A stretch of 64,000 nucleotides of DNA from Stappia sp. 28M-7 (GTDB taxonomy: Bacteria > Pseudomonadota > Alphaproteobacteria > Rhizobiales > Stappiaceae): the NCBI RefSeq assembly GCF_014252955.1, contig NZ_JACMIA010000001.1, forward strand, positions 682,001 to 746,000. The letters run 5' to 3'. This document shows positions 9,300 through 17,167 of the stretch, one piece after another. The position numbers and the translations under genes were made by a program. Under the pieces are notes generated by a model. That model did not search any database. It was not told where the DNA came from and saw nothing but the letters and a program-made list of their open reading frames with translations. Position 1 is the first letter of the stretch. Each line of letters starts with the position of its first letter.

Positions 9300-10421
9300 T
9301 CAGTTCAGGCCGAAGCTGTTCTCGTCGATCTTCGAGTACAGGTTCTCCTGGAGGATCTTGGCCAGCGCGTCGGCGTCGGTGCGGTCGACCCCTTCAAGCA
9401 GCCCCTTCCACTTCGTCTGAAGTGCCTGGAACTCCTCGATGAGGTCGGTCGGATCCTCGACCTTGCGGTCGTCCATAGACTTCTTCGGCAGGCCTGCGAC
9501 GAAGTTGGTCTGGAACTCCTTCAGCTTGGCGCTGAGGTCCTCGGACGGCTCGATGATCTCGAGGCCGCGCTCCTTGGAGCCTTCCATCGCCGCGGCGACG
9601 CCGACGTGATAGGCGACCTGCGCACGAGCATTGCCGATGGCCATGTTGTCGAGCAGCACGCGTCGCTGTTCGGGGGCAAGCCCCTTCCAGAAGCCCGGGT
9701 TGATCACGTAGTTGGCGCCCAGCACCACGCCCATCGGCAGGGTCGTCACGGACTTGGCGACTTCCCAGAACTTGTTGCCCTTGTCGAGGTTGGTCGGGTC
9801 CGACATGGTGCAGTCGATGGAGCCGCGGCTGAGGCCGGAATAGACGTCGCCGATCGGCACGGAGACCGGAACGCCGCCGAGATTTTCGACCCAGGAAGTC
9901 TGGGCGCCGCCGGCGGTGCGGATCTTCAGGCCCTTGGCATCGGCGGCCGCGCGGATCGGCTTCACGCAGATGAAGTTGTAGACCGGGGTCGAGTAGCCGC
10001 CGGCGAAGATGCCGCCGTTCTTCTTCCACTCGCCGACGATGCGCGCGTTGGTCATGCCCATTTCGGTATAGGCGAAGGCCGAGGCGATATCGTCATCGGA
10101 AACGAAGACGAGGTCGTTGAGCACGTTGTTGAGCGGCAGCTCCGAGGGGGTGTAGCCCGGATAGACGATGCCGAGCTGGGCGACGCCGTCGCGGATCGCC
10201 TGCATGGTCGACTTGGCCGGCACCAGCGCGCCGCTGGAATAGACCTCGAAGGTGATGGCGCTATCGGTCGCGGCCGCCACGTCCTTGGAGAACTTCTGGT
10301 AGGTCTCCTCGTTGAGGATGTGGACCGGAGCCATCCAGTTGGTGGCCTGGTACACGTCCGCATAGGCGGCCGAGCCCATCAGGCCGGCAGTCAGGGTCGC
10401 AAGGGCGAGCAGTTTCTTCAT
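9300..10421 (-). CDS. TRAP transporter solute-binding protein (DctP family)
   Basis: Periplasmic receptor of a TRAP carboxylate transporter, 373 aa with a signal peptide (MKKLLALATLTAGLMGSAAYA, cut before DVYQ). DctP features: IVYPGYTPSELPL near residue 90, then GLKIRTAGG, where the conserved Arg (about residue 168) normally pairs with a substrate carboxylate, and GSIDCTM at about residue 208. Downstream in the operon come two SDRs and the FAD enzyme; upstream are the membrane subunits. The ligand is presumably the organic acid that this operon degrades. Confidence 0.9.
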   Translation of the reverse strand: MKKLLALATLTAGLMGSAAYADVYQATNWMAPVHILNEETYQKFSKDVAAATDSAITFEVYSSGALVPAKSTMQAIRDGVAQLGIVYPGYTPSELPLNNVLNDLVFVSDDDIASAFAYTEMGMTNARIVGEWKKNGGIFAGGYSTPVYNFICVKPIRAAADAKGLKIRTAGGAQTSWVENLGGVPVSVPIGDVYSGLSRGSIDCTMSDPTNLDKGNKFWEVAKSVTTLPMGVVLGANYVINPGFWKGLAPEQRRVLLDNMAIGNARAQVAYHVGVAAAMEGSKERGLEIIEPSEDLSAKLKEFQTNFVAGLPKKSMDDRKVEDPTDLIEEFQALQTKWKGLLEGVDRTDADALAKILQENLYSKIDENSFGLN

Positions 10422-10490
10422 GTCTTCCTCCCATGTTCCGGCGCTTCTTGTCGGGCGCCGATCGGATCAGGCGAACGAGGTGTTTGGGGG

Positions 10491-11795
10491 TCAGTTCGCC
10501 ATGATTGCGGGCAGCCACAGGCTGATGGCCGGGAAGGCGATCAGCAGGGCCAGCGTGATGAAGTCGGCCAGGATGAACCAGCTGACGCCGGCAAAGATCT
10601 GGCCGAGGGGTATGGTGCTGCCGAGACTGGATCTGATGACGTAAACGTTCATCCCGACCGGCGGCGTGACGAGGCCGATCTCCAGCAGCTTGACGGTCAG
10701 GATGCCGAACCAGATCAGGTCGACGCCGAGCAGGGCCAGCATCGGCGCCAGCACCGGCAGGGTCAGCAGCATGATCGAGATGCTTTCCAGGAAGCAGCCG
10801 AGCACCAGATAGAGCGCGCCGATCATCAGGATCACGGTCAGGGCGCTGTAGCCGTCGAAGAAGTTGGTGACCCAGACCGGCACCGTGGACAGGGCGATGA
10901 AGCGGGCGAACAGCGCTGCGCCGACGACGATGATGAAGATCGCCGCGGTGCCGAGCGCCGTGTCGATCAGCGCGCAGCGCATCACCCGCATGTCGAGCTG
11001 GCGCCGGGTGATGGCGATGATGCAGGCCAAGAACGCGCCGATGGCGCCTGCCTCGGTGGCTGTGAAGATGCCGGTGAAGATGCCGCCGAGCACGCCGGCG
11101 ATCAGCACGGGCAGCGGCCACACGTCCTTGATCAGCTCGATCTTCTCGGCCCAGCTGTAGACGGCATCGCTCTTGGGCGCGAGCTGGGGATTGAGCATGG
11201 TGCGCAGCGAGATCATGCCGACGAACATCACGGCCGACAGCAGGCCGGGAATGAGACCGGCGATGAACAGCTCGCTGATCGACACGTCCATCATCAGGCC
11301 GAAGACGATCAGCAGGACGCTCGGCGGGATCAGCGAGCCGAGCGTGCCGGCCGCCGCGACCGAACCGGCCGCAAGCGAGGGGGCATAGCCGGCCTTCAGC
11401 ATTTCCGGGATGGCGATGCGCGAGAAGGCGGCGGCCGTCGCGACGCTCGACCCGCTGGCGGAGGCGAACAGCGCGCTGGAGGCGACCGTCGCCGAGGCGA
11501 GCCCGCCGGGCACCCGGTTGAGGAACACGCGGGCCGCGGCGAACAGGCCCTTGGTCAGGCCGGCGCCGGAGGCGATGTAGCCCATCAGCAGGAACATGGG
11601 CACGGCGGACAGGTTCCAGTCGCCGACGAGCTCGTAAGGCACGGCCTTGACGATGCCGATCGCCGGCATGGTGCCGAGCATGGCGAAGATGCCGCCGACC
11701 GCGACCGCACCCATGGCAACGCCGATGGGAACGCGCAGGCCGATGAGGACGAGCGTCAGGACGATGCCGACGAAACCGATTTCAAGACGGTCCAT
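10491..11795 (-). CDS. TRAP transporter large permease (DctM family)
   Basis: A 434-aa inner-membrane protein with about 12 hydrophobic segments. DctM hallmarks are PIGVAMGAVAVGG near the N-terminus, a glycine/serine-rich segment with SSVATAAAFSRIAIPEM, PPSVLLIVFG and VTPPVGMNVYVIR near the C-terminus. The start at 11795 is chosen because it gives the usual N-terminus and lies 10 bp after the small-subunit stop. It works with the adjacent DctQ and DctP proteins in sodium-coupled carboxylate uptake. Confidence 0.92.
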   Translation of the reverse strand: MDRLEIGFVGIVLTLVLIGLRVPIGVAMGAVAVGGIFAMLGTMPAIGIVKAVPYELVGDWNLSAVPMFLLMGYIASGAGLTKGLFAAARVFLNRVPGGLASATVASSALFASASGSSVATAAAFSRIAIPEMLKAGYAPSLAAGSVAAAGTLGSLIPPSVLLIVFGLMMDVSISELFIAGLIPGLLSAVMFVGMISLRTMLNPQLAPKSDAVYSWAEKIELIKDVWPLPVLIAGVLGGIFTGIFTATEAGAIGAFLACIIAITRRQLDMRVMRCALIDTALGTAAIFIIVVGAALFARFIALSTVPVWVTNFFDGYSALTVILMIGALYLVLGCFLESISIMLLTLPVLAPMLALLGVDLIWFGILTVKLLEIGLVTPPVGMNVYVIRSSLGSTIPLGQIFAGVSWFILADFITLALLIAFPAISLWLPAIMAN

Positions 11796-11805
11796 GATCG
11801 GGGCC

Positions 11806-12336
11806 TCAGACTGGATCAGCGTGCTGGGGCTGGTCGTCCGCCGGCAGGACATCGCGGCCGGACAGGATCAGCACGAGGCGGGTGAACTGGGCGAGGCAGG
11901 CAAGGCCGAGGCCGAGCGGCAGCAGGAACTTGGTCGGCCAGACGACGACCTTCCATGCGCCTTCGACGATCTCGCCGATTTCCCAGGCATAGATGGCCGG
12001 CTGCCAGGAGAGCCAGGCGATCAGCCCGTAGACGGCGAGCGACAGCAGCGTGCCGAGCAGCAGCATGGCACGCCGGGTGGCCGGGCCGGCCATGTCGAAG
12101 AACAGCTCCACCACGATCGGGCCGTTCTTCACCTCGAGCCAGGCGAGCGGCAGGAACACGACCGAAATCATGTAGTAGCTGGCCACCACCTCGGCGGTGC
12201 CCGGGATCGGGGCGTTGAGGAAGTACTTGCCGGCGACGTCCGCCGTCACGTGCAGCATCATCGCCAGCAGGGCGAGAGCTGCGAGCCCGGCAAGCAGGGC
12301 GGCGATCTGGTTGAGGGCACGCTCCAGCATGATCAT
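11806..12336 (-). CDS. TRAP transporter small permease (DctQ family)
   Basis: A 176-aa protein with four hydrophobic helices (about residues 10-32, 48-67, 88-112 and 136-158), the DctQ layout. The conserved middle part VFLPLAWLEVKNGPIVVELFF is present. The ATG at 12336 overlaps the SDR stop by 4 bp (ATGA); a second ATG two codons on is also possible. The gene lies immediately before the large permease gene. Confidence 0.88.
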   Translation of the reverse strand: MIMLERALNQIAALLAGLAALALLAMMLHVTADVAGKYFLNAPIPGTAEVVASYYMISVVFLPLAWLEVKNGPIVVELFFDMAGPATRRAMLLLGTLLSLAVYGLIAWLSWQPAIYAWEIGEIVEGAWKVVVWPTKFLLPLGLGLACLAQFTRLVLILSGRDVLPADDQPQHADPV

Positions 12337-13091
12337 TGCATCCGGTAGCCGCCGTTGATGTCCAGCGTGGCGCCGGTCACATAGGCACCATCCGGACCGG
12401 CGAGATAGGAAACGGCTCCGGCGACATCCTCCGGCGTGCCGATCCGGCCCATCGGGATGTTGCGGGAAATCTCCGCGTCCTGGGACGGGTCGAGCGACAG
12501 GCGCAGCATCGGCGCGTCGATCAGCCCGGGGGCGACCGCGTTGACGGTGACGCCGAGGGGCGCAGCCTCGCGGGCACCGGCCTTGATGAGGCCGAGGATC
12601 GCGCTCTTGCTGGCGATATAGGCCGAGCTGGAGCGGTAGCCGCCGAGCTGGGCCGCGACGGAGGAGAAGCCGACGAAGCGGGCGTGATCCAACGGGGCGC
12701 GGGTGCGGTGGCGCAGATACTCGCGCAGCAGCAGGAACGTGCCTGTGCTGTTGATCGTCTGCGTCTTGTCCCACTCCTCGAAACTGGTCTCGGTGAGAGG
12801 ACGGCGCTGGCCGTTCTCGTCGAGGATCAGGATGCCTGCGGCGGCCACGAGCACGTTGACCGGGGCGATGTCCGTCTCGACCTCGCGAAGGCAGTCGATC
12901 ACCGCCTCTTCGCTGCTGACGTCGAGCGCAAGTCCGACATGACCGGTGCCCGGCAGCGAGGCGGCAACCTCGCGCCCCCGCTCGGCGTCCATGTCGGTGG
13001 CAATGATGGAAAAACCGTCCGCGGCAAGCCGCTGAGCGACGGCGCGGCCTATACCGCCTGCCGCGCCGGTGACGAACGCTGTGAGCGCCAT
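12333..13091 (-). CDS. Short-chain dehydrogenase/reductase, first gene of TRAP operon
   Basis: Classical SDR of 252 aa: TGAAGGIGRAVAQRL cofactor loop, an acidic residue after strand two (ATDMDAE, suggesting NAD), FSSVAAQLGG with the catalytic Ser, YIASKSAILG (Tyr-x3-Lys) and a C-terminal TGATLDINGGYRMQ. It is the first gene of the minus-strand operon running through the TRAP genes to the FAD dehydrogenase. Its promoter region is shared with a divergent GntR gene, so that regulator probably controls it. Substrate unknown. Confidence 0.88.
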   Translation of the reverse strand: MALTAFVTGAAGGIGRAVAQRLAADGFSIIATDMDAERGREVAASLPGTGHVGLALDVSSEEAVIDCLREVETDIAPVNVLVAAAGILILDENGQRRPLTETSFEEWDKTQTINSTGTFLLLREYLRHRTRAPLDHARFVGFSSVAAQLGGYRSSSAYIASKSAILGLIKAGAREAAPLGVTVNAVAPGLIDAPMLRLSLDPSQDAEISRNIPMGRIGTPEDVAGAVSYLAGPDGAYVTGATLDINGGYRMQ

Positions 13092-13120
13092 CCGTATCCT
13101 CCCTTATTTGATCGGAAGGA

Positions 13121-13237
13121 TTGGATACATTCTAACGTCTGTCAATGGCATTTCTGCGGTATTGTGATTGTTTTGGATAAATTCCTGAGCAAGCCAGCTT
13201 GTCAGCCCGCCAGAAACAGGTCATTTTGGATCCATGA
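13121..13237. promoter_or_regulatory. Three phased TTGGATA-type repeats (candidate GntR operators)
   Basis: In the divergent gap between the SDR/TRAP operon and the GntR gene are TTGGATACATTC (13121-13132), TTGGATAAATTC (13173-13184) and TTGGATCCATGA (13226-13237). Starts are 52 and 53 bp apart, five helical turns each, so all three lie on one DNA face. The last covers the regulator's own start codon and contains the palindrome TGGATCCA. This suggests looping or cooperative binding by the regulator, with autorepression. Inferred from pattern only. Confidence 0.5.
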
Positions 13238-13977
13238 CATCGCTCGATCAGGTTTCGGCAAACACAGCCGACGTCACCAGCGCAGATGCTGCGGCAACCG
13301 CCATCCGCGAGATGATCCTGGAAGGCAGGTTTGCTCCCGGCGAACGGCTGCATCAGGACCAGCTTGCGGAAATTCTTGGCGTTTCGCGCACGCCCTTGCG
13401 CACCGCGCTGGCCCGGCTGGCCCAGGACGGGCTGATCGACTACGAACCCAATCGGGGCTATCGGATTCGCCGCTTCCTGGTCACCGACATCCGCCAGGCC
13501 TTCACCGTCCGGGCGAACCTGGAAGGGCTGGCGTGCCGGCTGGCGGCGGAGGCGGGATTGAGCCAGGGGCAGCTGGCCCGCATGGAGGCGCTGGTCGACG
13601 AGGGCGATGCGATCCTGTCCGTCGGGCGTCTCGACCCGGATCAGCTGCCGGCCTATCGGCGCATGAACGTGGAGTTTCACGAGACCATCATCGGTGCGGC
13701 CGGAAACCGATGGATCGGCCGCTTCGTGCACCAGTCGCACAACGTGCCGCTCGTCTCCGACCGCGTGATCCTGTGGGATGATTTCGAGGTTATCCACCGC
13801 TCCCATGACGACCATCGCCGCATTCTCAAGGCGCTGGGCGACAGGGACGGCACGCGGGCGCAGAACCTGATGAGCGAACATGTCATATTCGCCGGCCAGC
13901 TGCTCGCCGACCGGCTGGAGGCCGACCCGGAGGCGGCGCTGCGCCAGGCGAGCCAGGCACAGGCCGGACATTTCTGA
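13234..13977 (+). CDS. GntR-family transcriptional regulator with FCD domain
   Basis: A 247-aa regulator. The N-terminal winged helix-turn-helix runs from about residue 17 to 85: AATAIREMILEGRFAPGERLHQDQLAEILGVS is followed by RTPLRTALARLAQDGLI and the NRGYRIRRF wing. The C-terminal all-helical FCD ligand domain (about residues 95-235) has conserved His positions (FHETIIGAAGN, HDDHRRIL, EHVIFA) that usually bind a metal and a carboxylate. It is divergent from the TRAP/SDR operon and followed by a GST gene. The likely role is ligand-released repression of both. The start lies within an operator-like repeat. Confidence 0.9.
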   Translation: MTSLDQVSANTADVTSADAAATAIREMILEGRFAPGERLHQDQLAEILGVSRTPLRTALARLAQDGLIDYEPNRGYRIRRFLVTDIRQAFTVRANLEGLACRLAAEAGLSQGQLARMEALVDEGDAILSVGRLDPDQLPAYRRMNVEFHETIIGAAGNRWIGRFVHQSHNVPLVSDRVILWDDFEVIHRSHDDHRRILKALGDRDGTRAQNLMSEHVIFAGQLLADRLEADPEAALRQASQAQAGHF

Positions 13978-13997
13978 AAACCCACTGGAGATTGTTG

Positions 13998-14612
13998 ATG
14001 AAGCTCTTCTTTTCCTCCGCCTCGCCCTATGTGCGCAAGGTCATGGTCGTCGCTCACGAGAAGGGGGTGGTCGACAAGATCGAACTGCTCGGCTCAGCGG
14101 CAAACCCGGTCAATCGCGACCAGACCATCGTTGCCAAGAACCCGTCCGGCAAGGTGCCGACCATGCTGCTGGACGACGGGTCCGCGATCTATGACAGCCG
14201 GGTGATCTGCGCCTATGTGGATGCCCAGGCCGCTTCGCCGGTCCTGGTCCCGGCCGAAGGCAACGAGCGCTTTGCGGTGATGACGCTGGAGGCGCTCGCC
14301 GACTCGATCCTCGATGCGGCGCTGCTGGCCCGCTACGAGAAGATCATGCGGCCCGAAGCGCTCTATTGGGCCGACTGGCATCGCGGCCAGATGGAGAAGA
14401 TCGACAGCGGCCTCGATGCGCTGGAGACGACCTGGCTGTCGCACCTGGAAGGACCGCTGTCGATGGGATCGATCGCGGCGGCCTGCACTCTCGGCTATCT
14501 CGACTTCCGTTTCCCCGACAAGGATTGGCGCAGCGCCCATCCGGGCATCGCGGCCTGGTTCAAGACGGTCTCGGAGCGCCCGTCGATGAAGGCGACCATG
14601 CCGAAGGGCTGA
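13998..14612 (+). CDS. Glutathione S-transferase family protein
   Basis: A 204-aa protein. The N-terminal thioredoxin-fold domain (residues 1-80) reads MKLFFSSASPYVRKVMVVAH, with SPYVRKV giving the usual Ser/Tyr thiol site, NPSGKVPTMLLDDG with the cis-Pro, and DSRVICAYVD for glutathione gamma-glutamyl binding. A helical C-terminal domain follows. The ATG at 13998 has GGAG 7 nt upstream; in-frame TTG codons at 13992 and 13995 are less likely. It follows the GntR gene by 20 bp. With FAH-type genes nearby it may isomerise a maleyl intermediate, but it looks more like the general YibF-type GSTs. Confidence 0.82.
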   Translation: MKLFFSSASPYVRKVMVVAHEKGVVDKIELLGSAANPVNRDQTIVAKNPSGKVPTMLLDDGSAIYDSRVICAYVDAQAASPVLVPAEGNERFAVMTLEALADSILDAALLARYEKIMRPEALYWADWHRGQMEKIDSGLDALETTWLSHLEGPLSMGSIAAACTLGYLDFRFPDKDWRSAHPGIAAWFKTVSERPSMKATMPKG

Positions 14613-14659
14613 TCCCTCTGGCCCGCCGCTGGCGTGGCTGTCCATGGTGATGAAGAAAG

Positions 14660-14693
14660 GGGCGCGGATCGCAAGGGTCCGCGCCCTTTTTCG
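14660..14693 (+). terminator. Rho-independent terminator after GST gene
   Basis: GGGCGCGGA pairs with TCCGCGCCC across a short GC-rich loop and is followed directly by a TTTTT run. It lies between the GST gene (plus) and the convergent LysE gene (minus). Confidence 0.8.
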
Positions 14694-14746
14694 TCGGTGC
14701 GTAGCGGCCGCTATCTAAAGTGTGCCGGTTGGCGGGGGCGGCAGGC

Positions 14747-15394
14747 TCAGGTCTTCAAGCTGTCGAGGATCAGCCACAGGCCGGACAGGCCATAGACGGC
14801 GGCCAGCGCATAGCGGAAGCCGGTCGAGTTGGCGACCTCCTCGCGTTTCAGCACGCGAGAGGAAAACAGCAGCACATAGGCCGAGAAGATGCACAGGCCC
14901 AGGACGAGGCAACCCAGCACGATCACCAGCGGGGCGTACCAGGGCGAACCGGGCCGCACTCCTGCGGTGATGATCAGGATCCAGCCGACGCTCGCCTTGG
15001 GGTTGAGGATCTGGATCAGGAAGCCGCGCCGGAAATGGCCGGCAAGCCCCGCGATGCCTTTGGCCTGCGGCGTCTCCGGCCCACCGGCCGGCCCCGTTGA
15101 CGGTTTCCAGTGGCGGAAGGTCTTCCAGGCCAGCCACACGAGGTAGCCGCCGCCGGCAAGTCCGACCGCCATCATTGCCGCCGGCATGGCGACCAGCACC
15201 GACGAGAGGCCGAAGGCGGCGAGCAGGGCCCAGGTCTGTCCGGCGGCCATCACGCCGGCCATGACCGCAAACCCGGACGGACGGCCCTGCCGGATCGCCG
15301 TCGTGGCGATCGTCATGTTGCCCAGGCCCGGACTGGCTGCCCCCACGATGTAGATGAGAAACGCCGAGATCATGTTGGCTTCGTCGTAAGTCAT
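14747..15394 (-). CDS. LysE/RhtB-family amino-acid exporter
   Basis: A 215-aa inner-membrane protein with about six helices. LysE-family features: an N-terminal helix ending in a GAASPGLGNMTIATTAIRQG motif (normally PGP in the family, here SPG), GYLVWLAWKTFR in the middle, and a C-terminal KASVGWILIITAGV segment corresponding to the NPK block (ILNPKASVGW). The role is probably efflux of an amino acid or similar metabolite. It stands alone, convergent with the GST gene. A start at M8 is possible. Substrate cannot be predicted. Confidence 0.82.
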   Translation of the reverse strand: MTYDEANMISAFLIYIVGAASPGLGNMTIATTAIRQGRPSGFAVMAGVMAAGQTWALLAAFGLSSVLVAMPAAMMAVGLAGGGYLVWLAWKTFRHWKPSTGPAGGPETPQAKGIAGLAGHFRRGFLIQILNPKASVGWILIITAGVRPGSPWYAPLVIVLGCLVLGLCIFSAYVLLFSSRVLKREEVANSTGFRYALAAVYGLSGLWLILDSLKT

Positions 15395-15857
15395 GACCGG
15401 CAGGGACTTTCGGGACGGAGGGAGGTAGGCGGCGCTTCCTTTACAGGCTCGCCGACAGGTAATGCAAGTTTTGATTGCATGAGTTCATTTGCTCGCGCGG
15501 TGGTTCATGTTTGCCGATTTCTCTTCTTGCAGCGTGATGCGCGCGCGCCTCGACGATTAACGTCAAAACACTTCTTTGGAAGCAAGAAGAAATCAATATC
15601 GTTACAAATTACAATGATGCTGAATTTTCGTAAATAACAATCCTTCGAGCTCTTTGTAATCGTCTTCATATTTGAAGGGACCCACGTCATATATTTAAAG
15701 AATTTCGGCATCAAAAGGCGCGCTGTTAGCCTGATCAAGTGATAAATAGAGTTTTTTCGTCCTAGCGCGATGTATTTTTCGCGAAAAATACTTCGTGCAA
15801 AGAGGTCATCCGACGGTCCGTTCCGGCGACTTGCGGGCTGCGATTGGAGGAAGAGTC
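15395..15857. other. AT-rich leader upstream of the biosynthetic cluster
   Basis: A 463-bp gap without a credible gene. From about 15480 to 15800 it is markedly AT-rich compared with the GC-rich flanks. It must hold the promoters of the LysE gene (minus) and the desaturase gene (plus). A perfect 20-bp palindrome ends it (listed separately). A 77-codon open frame on the minus strand (15505-15738) has low-complexity AT-driven composition and no ribosome site, so I do not call it. The low GC may mark a foreign or silenced promoter region. Confidence 0.55.
15772..15791. promoter_or_regulatory. Perfect 20-bp palindrome, candidate operator
   Basis: GTATTTTTCGCGAAAAATAC is fully self-complementary. 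It lies 66 bp before the desaturase start, where it could overlap the promoter of the cluster. Dyads of this length and AT/CG/AT make-up are typical of dimeric repressor sites. No regulator gene adjoins the cluster, so the binding protein is unknown. Confidence 0.55.
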
Positions 15858-16835
15858 ATGCTGAACAGAGGCGACCAGATCGCTCATCAGATGTTCCAGG
15901 AGGCGCAACTGCCAGGGCAGCCGCGCCAGAAGGTCATCGACAGTCCGCACCTGCACAAGATGCAGAGGATGCACTTTTTCCTGTTCGATGTGCTGCCGAT
16001 TCTCGGCACTGCCTGCGCGATCGTGTTGCTCTTCTTCCATCCGGTCACGTCCGTGGACCTGACGCTCTTCCTCGTCTTCTGGACACTGAGCGGTCTCGGT
16101 ATCTCGATCGGCTATCACCGCCTTTTCACCCATCGCAGCTTCAAGGCCTCGGCGCCGGTCCGGGCGCTTCTCGGCATCTTCGGTTCGATGGCGGGGCAGG
16201 GCGGCGTGATCTCCTGGACGGCGATGCACCGGCGTCACCACGAGCTGGGCGACCAGGAGGGTGATCTGCACTCGCCGAACCTGCACGGCAGTGGTTTTTC
16301 AGGGAAGATCAAGGGCTTCATCCACGCGCACTTCACCTGGATGGTGGCGCATCCCTATCCCAACGTCGTCCATTACGCGCCGGACCTGCTCAAGGACCGC
16401 GTGATGATCTGGGTGAACCGCCACTACTATACCTGGATCATCCTCGGCCTGCTGATCCCGACCGTCATCGGCGGGCTGGTGAGCCAGTCCTGGATGGGCG
16501 CGCTGACGGGCTTCCTATGGGGCGGCATGGTGCGGATGTTCGTGGTCGAGCAGGGCATCTTCGCGCTCAACTCGCTCTGCCACCTGATCGGCCGGCGTCG
16601 CTTCGTGACCGACGATCAGAGCACCAACATCAGCTGGCTCGCGCCCTTCATCTTCGGCGAGTCCTGGCACCACAACCACCATGCCTTCCCCGGTTCGGCG
16701 TCCTTCGGGCTCGCCTGGTACCGCATCGATCCCGGTTACTGGGTCATCCGCTTGCTCGCTCTTTTCGGTCAGGCCTGGGACATCAAGGTCCCGTCGAAAG
16801 AGCAGATCAAGCGCCGGGAAATTCGCAGCGCCTGA
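15858..16835 (+). CDS. Membrane acyl (CoA/ACP) fatty-acid desaturase
   Basis: A 325-aa di-iron desaturase. All three histidine boxes are intact: H87-x4-H92 (GYHRLFTH), H124-x2-HH128 (HRRHH) and H271-HNHH275 (WHHNHH). Four or so membrane helices flank them (for example residues 44-61, 68-85 and 192-208). The layout matches delta-9 acyl-lipid/acyl-CoA desaturases. The ATG at 15858 has TTGGAGGAAGAG before it. As first gene of the cluster, 33 bp before an acyl carrier protein gene, it probably desaturates the fatty chain of the product, possibly while ACP-bound. Confidence 0.88.
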   Translation: MLNRGDQIAHQMFQEAQLPGQPRQKVIDSPHLHKMQRMHFFLFDVLPILGTACAIVLLFFHPVTSVDLTLFLVFWTLSGLGISIGYHRLFTHRSFKASAPVRALLGIFGSMAGQGGVISWTAMHRRHHELGDQEGDLHSPNLHGSGFSGKIKGFIHAHFTWMVAHPYPNVVHYAPDLLKDRVMIWVNRHYYTWIILGLLIPTVIGGLVSQSWMGALTGFLWGGMVRMFVVEQGIFALNSLCHLIGRRRFVTDDQSTNISWLAPFIFGESWHHNHHAFPGSASFGLAWYRIDPGYWVIRLLALFGQAWDIKVPSKEQIKRREIRSA

Positions 16836-16868
16836 CCCGACGCACTTGCAGGAAGAGGAGGAGTTCCC

Positions 16869-17156
16869 ATGGATCACGTTCAGATTGCGGAAAAGGTCGA
16901 CGAGGCCGCCGTATTTGCCTGGCTCAAGACCTACATCTCCAACGTGCTCGGCATGGACCAGGCGTCCATCAAGGGCAGCGACGGCCTCGATTCCCTCGGT
17001 CTCGACTCCGCCCTGACCACTGCTCTGGCGATGGACCTGGAAACCTGGCTCGGCGTCGAAATCCCGCTCGCGATCCTGTTCGAGGCGGAAACGCTCGACA
17101 ACATCGCCGCCGGCGTCGCCCGTGAGGCCGAGCGCCAGCACGCGACGGCAGGATGA
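16869..17156 (+). CDS. Acyl carrier protein
   Basis: A 95-aa carrier. The phosphopantetheine site is LGLDS with Ser47, in the context DGLDSLGLDSALTTALAMDLE. The helix IV region (VEIPLAILFEAETLDNIAAG) is typical of carrier proteins in polyketide or FAAL systems. A strong AGGAAGAGGAGG precedes the ATG. The stop overlaps a possible start of the methyltransferase gene. It probably receives an acyl chain from the FAAL encoded downstream and presents it to the tailoring enzymes. No phosphopantetheinyl transferase is in the window. Confidence 0.88.
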   Translation: MDHVQIAEKVDEAAVFAWLKTYISNVLGMDQASIKGSDGLDSLGLDSALTTALAMDLETWLGVEIPLAILFEAETLDNIAAGVAREAERQHATAG

Positions 17157-17167
17157 GGGCAGATACC

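Noticed and set aside
9210-11885. An 891-codon frame antisense to the TRAP transporter genes, rich in Asp, His, Gln and Gly
   Set aside because: It is the shadow of the DctP/DctM coding strand, with no domain, start signal or sensible composition.
15505-15738. A 77-codon open frame on the minus strand in the AT-rich leader
   Set aside because: No ribosome site, composition follows the AT-rich DNA, no recognisable domain, and it overlaps the likely promoter of the cluster.
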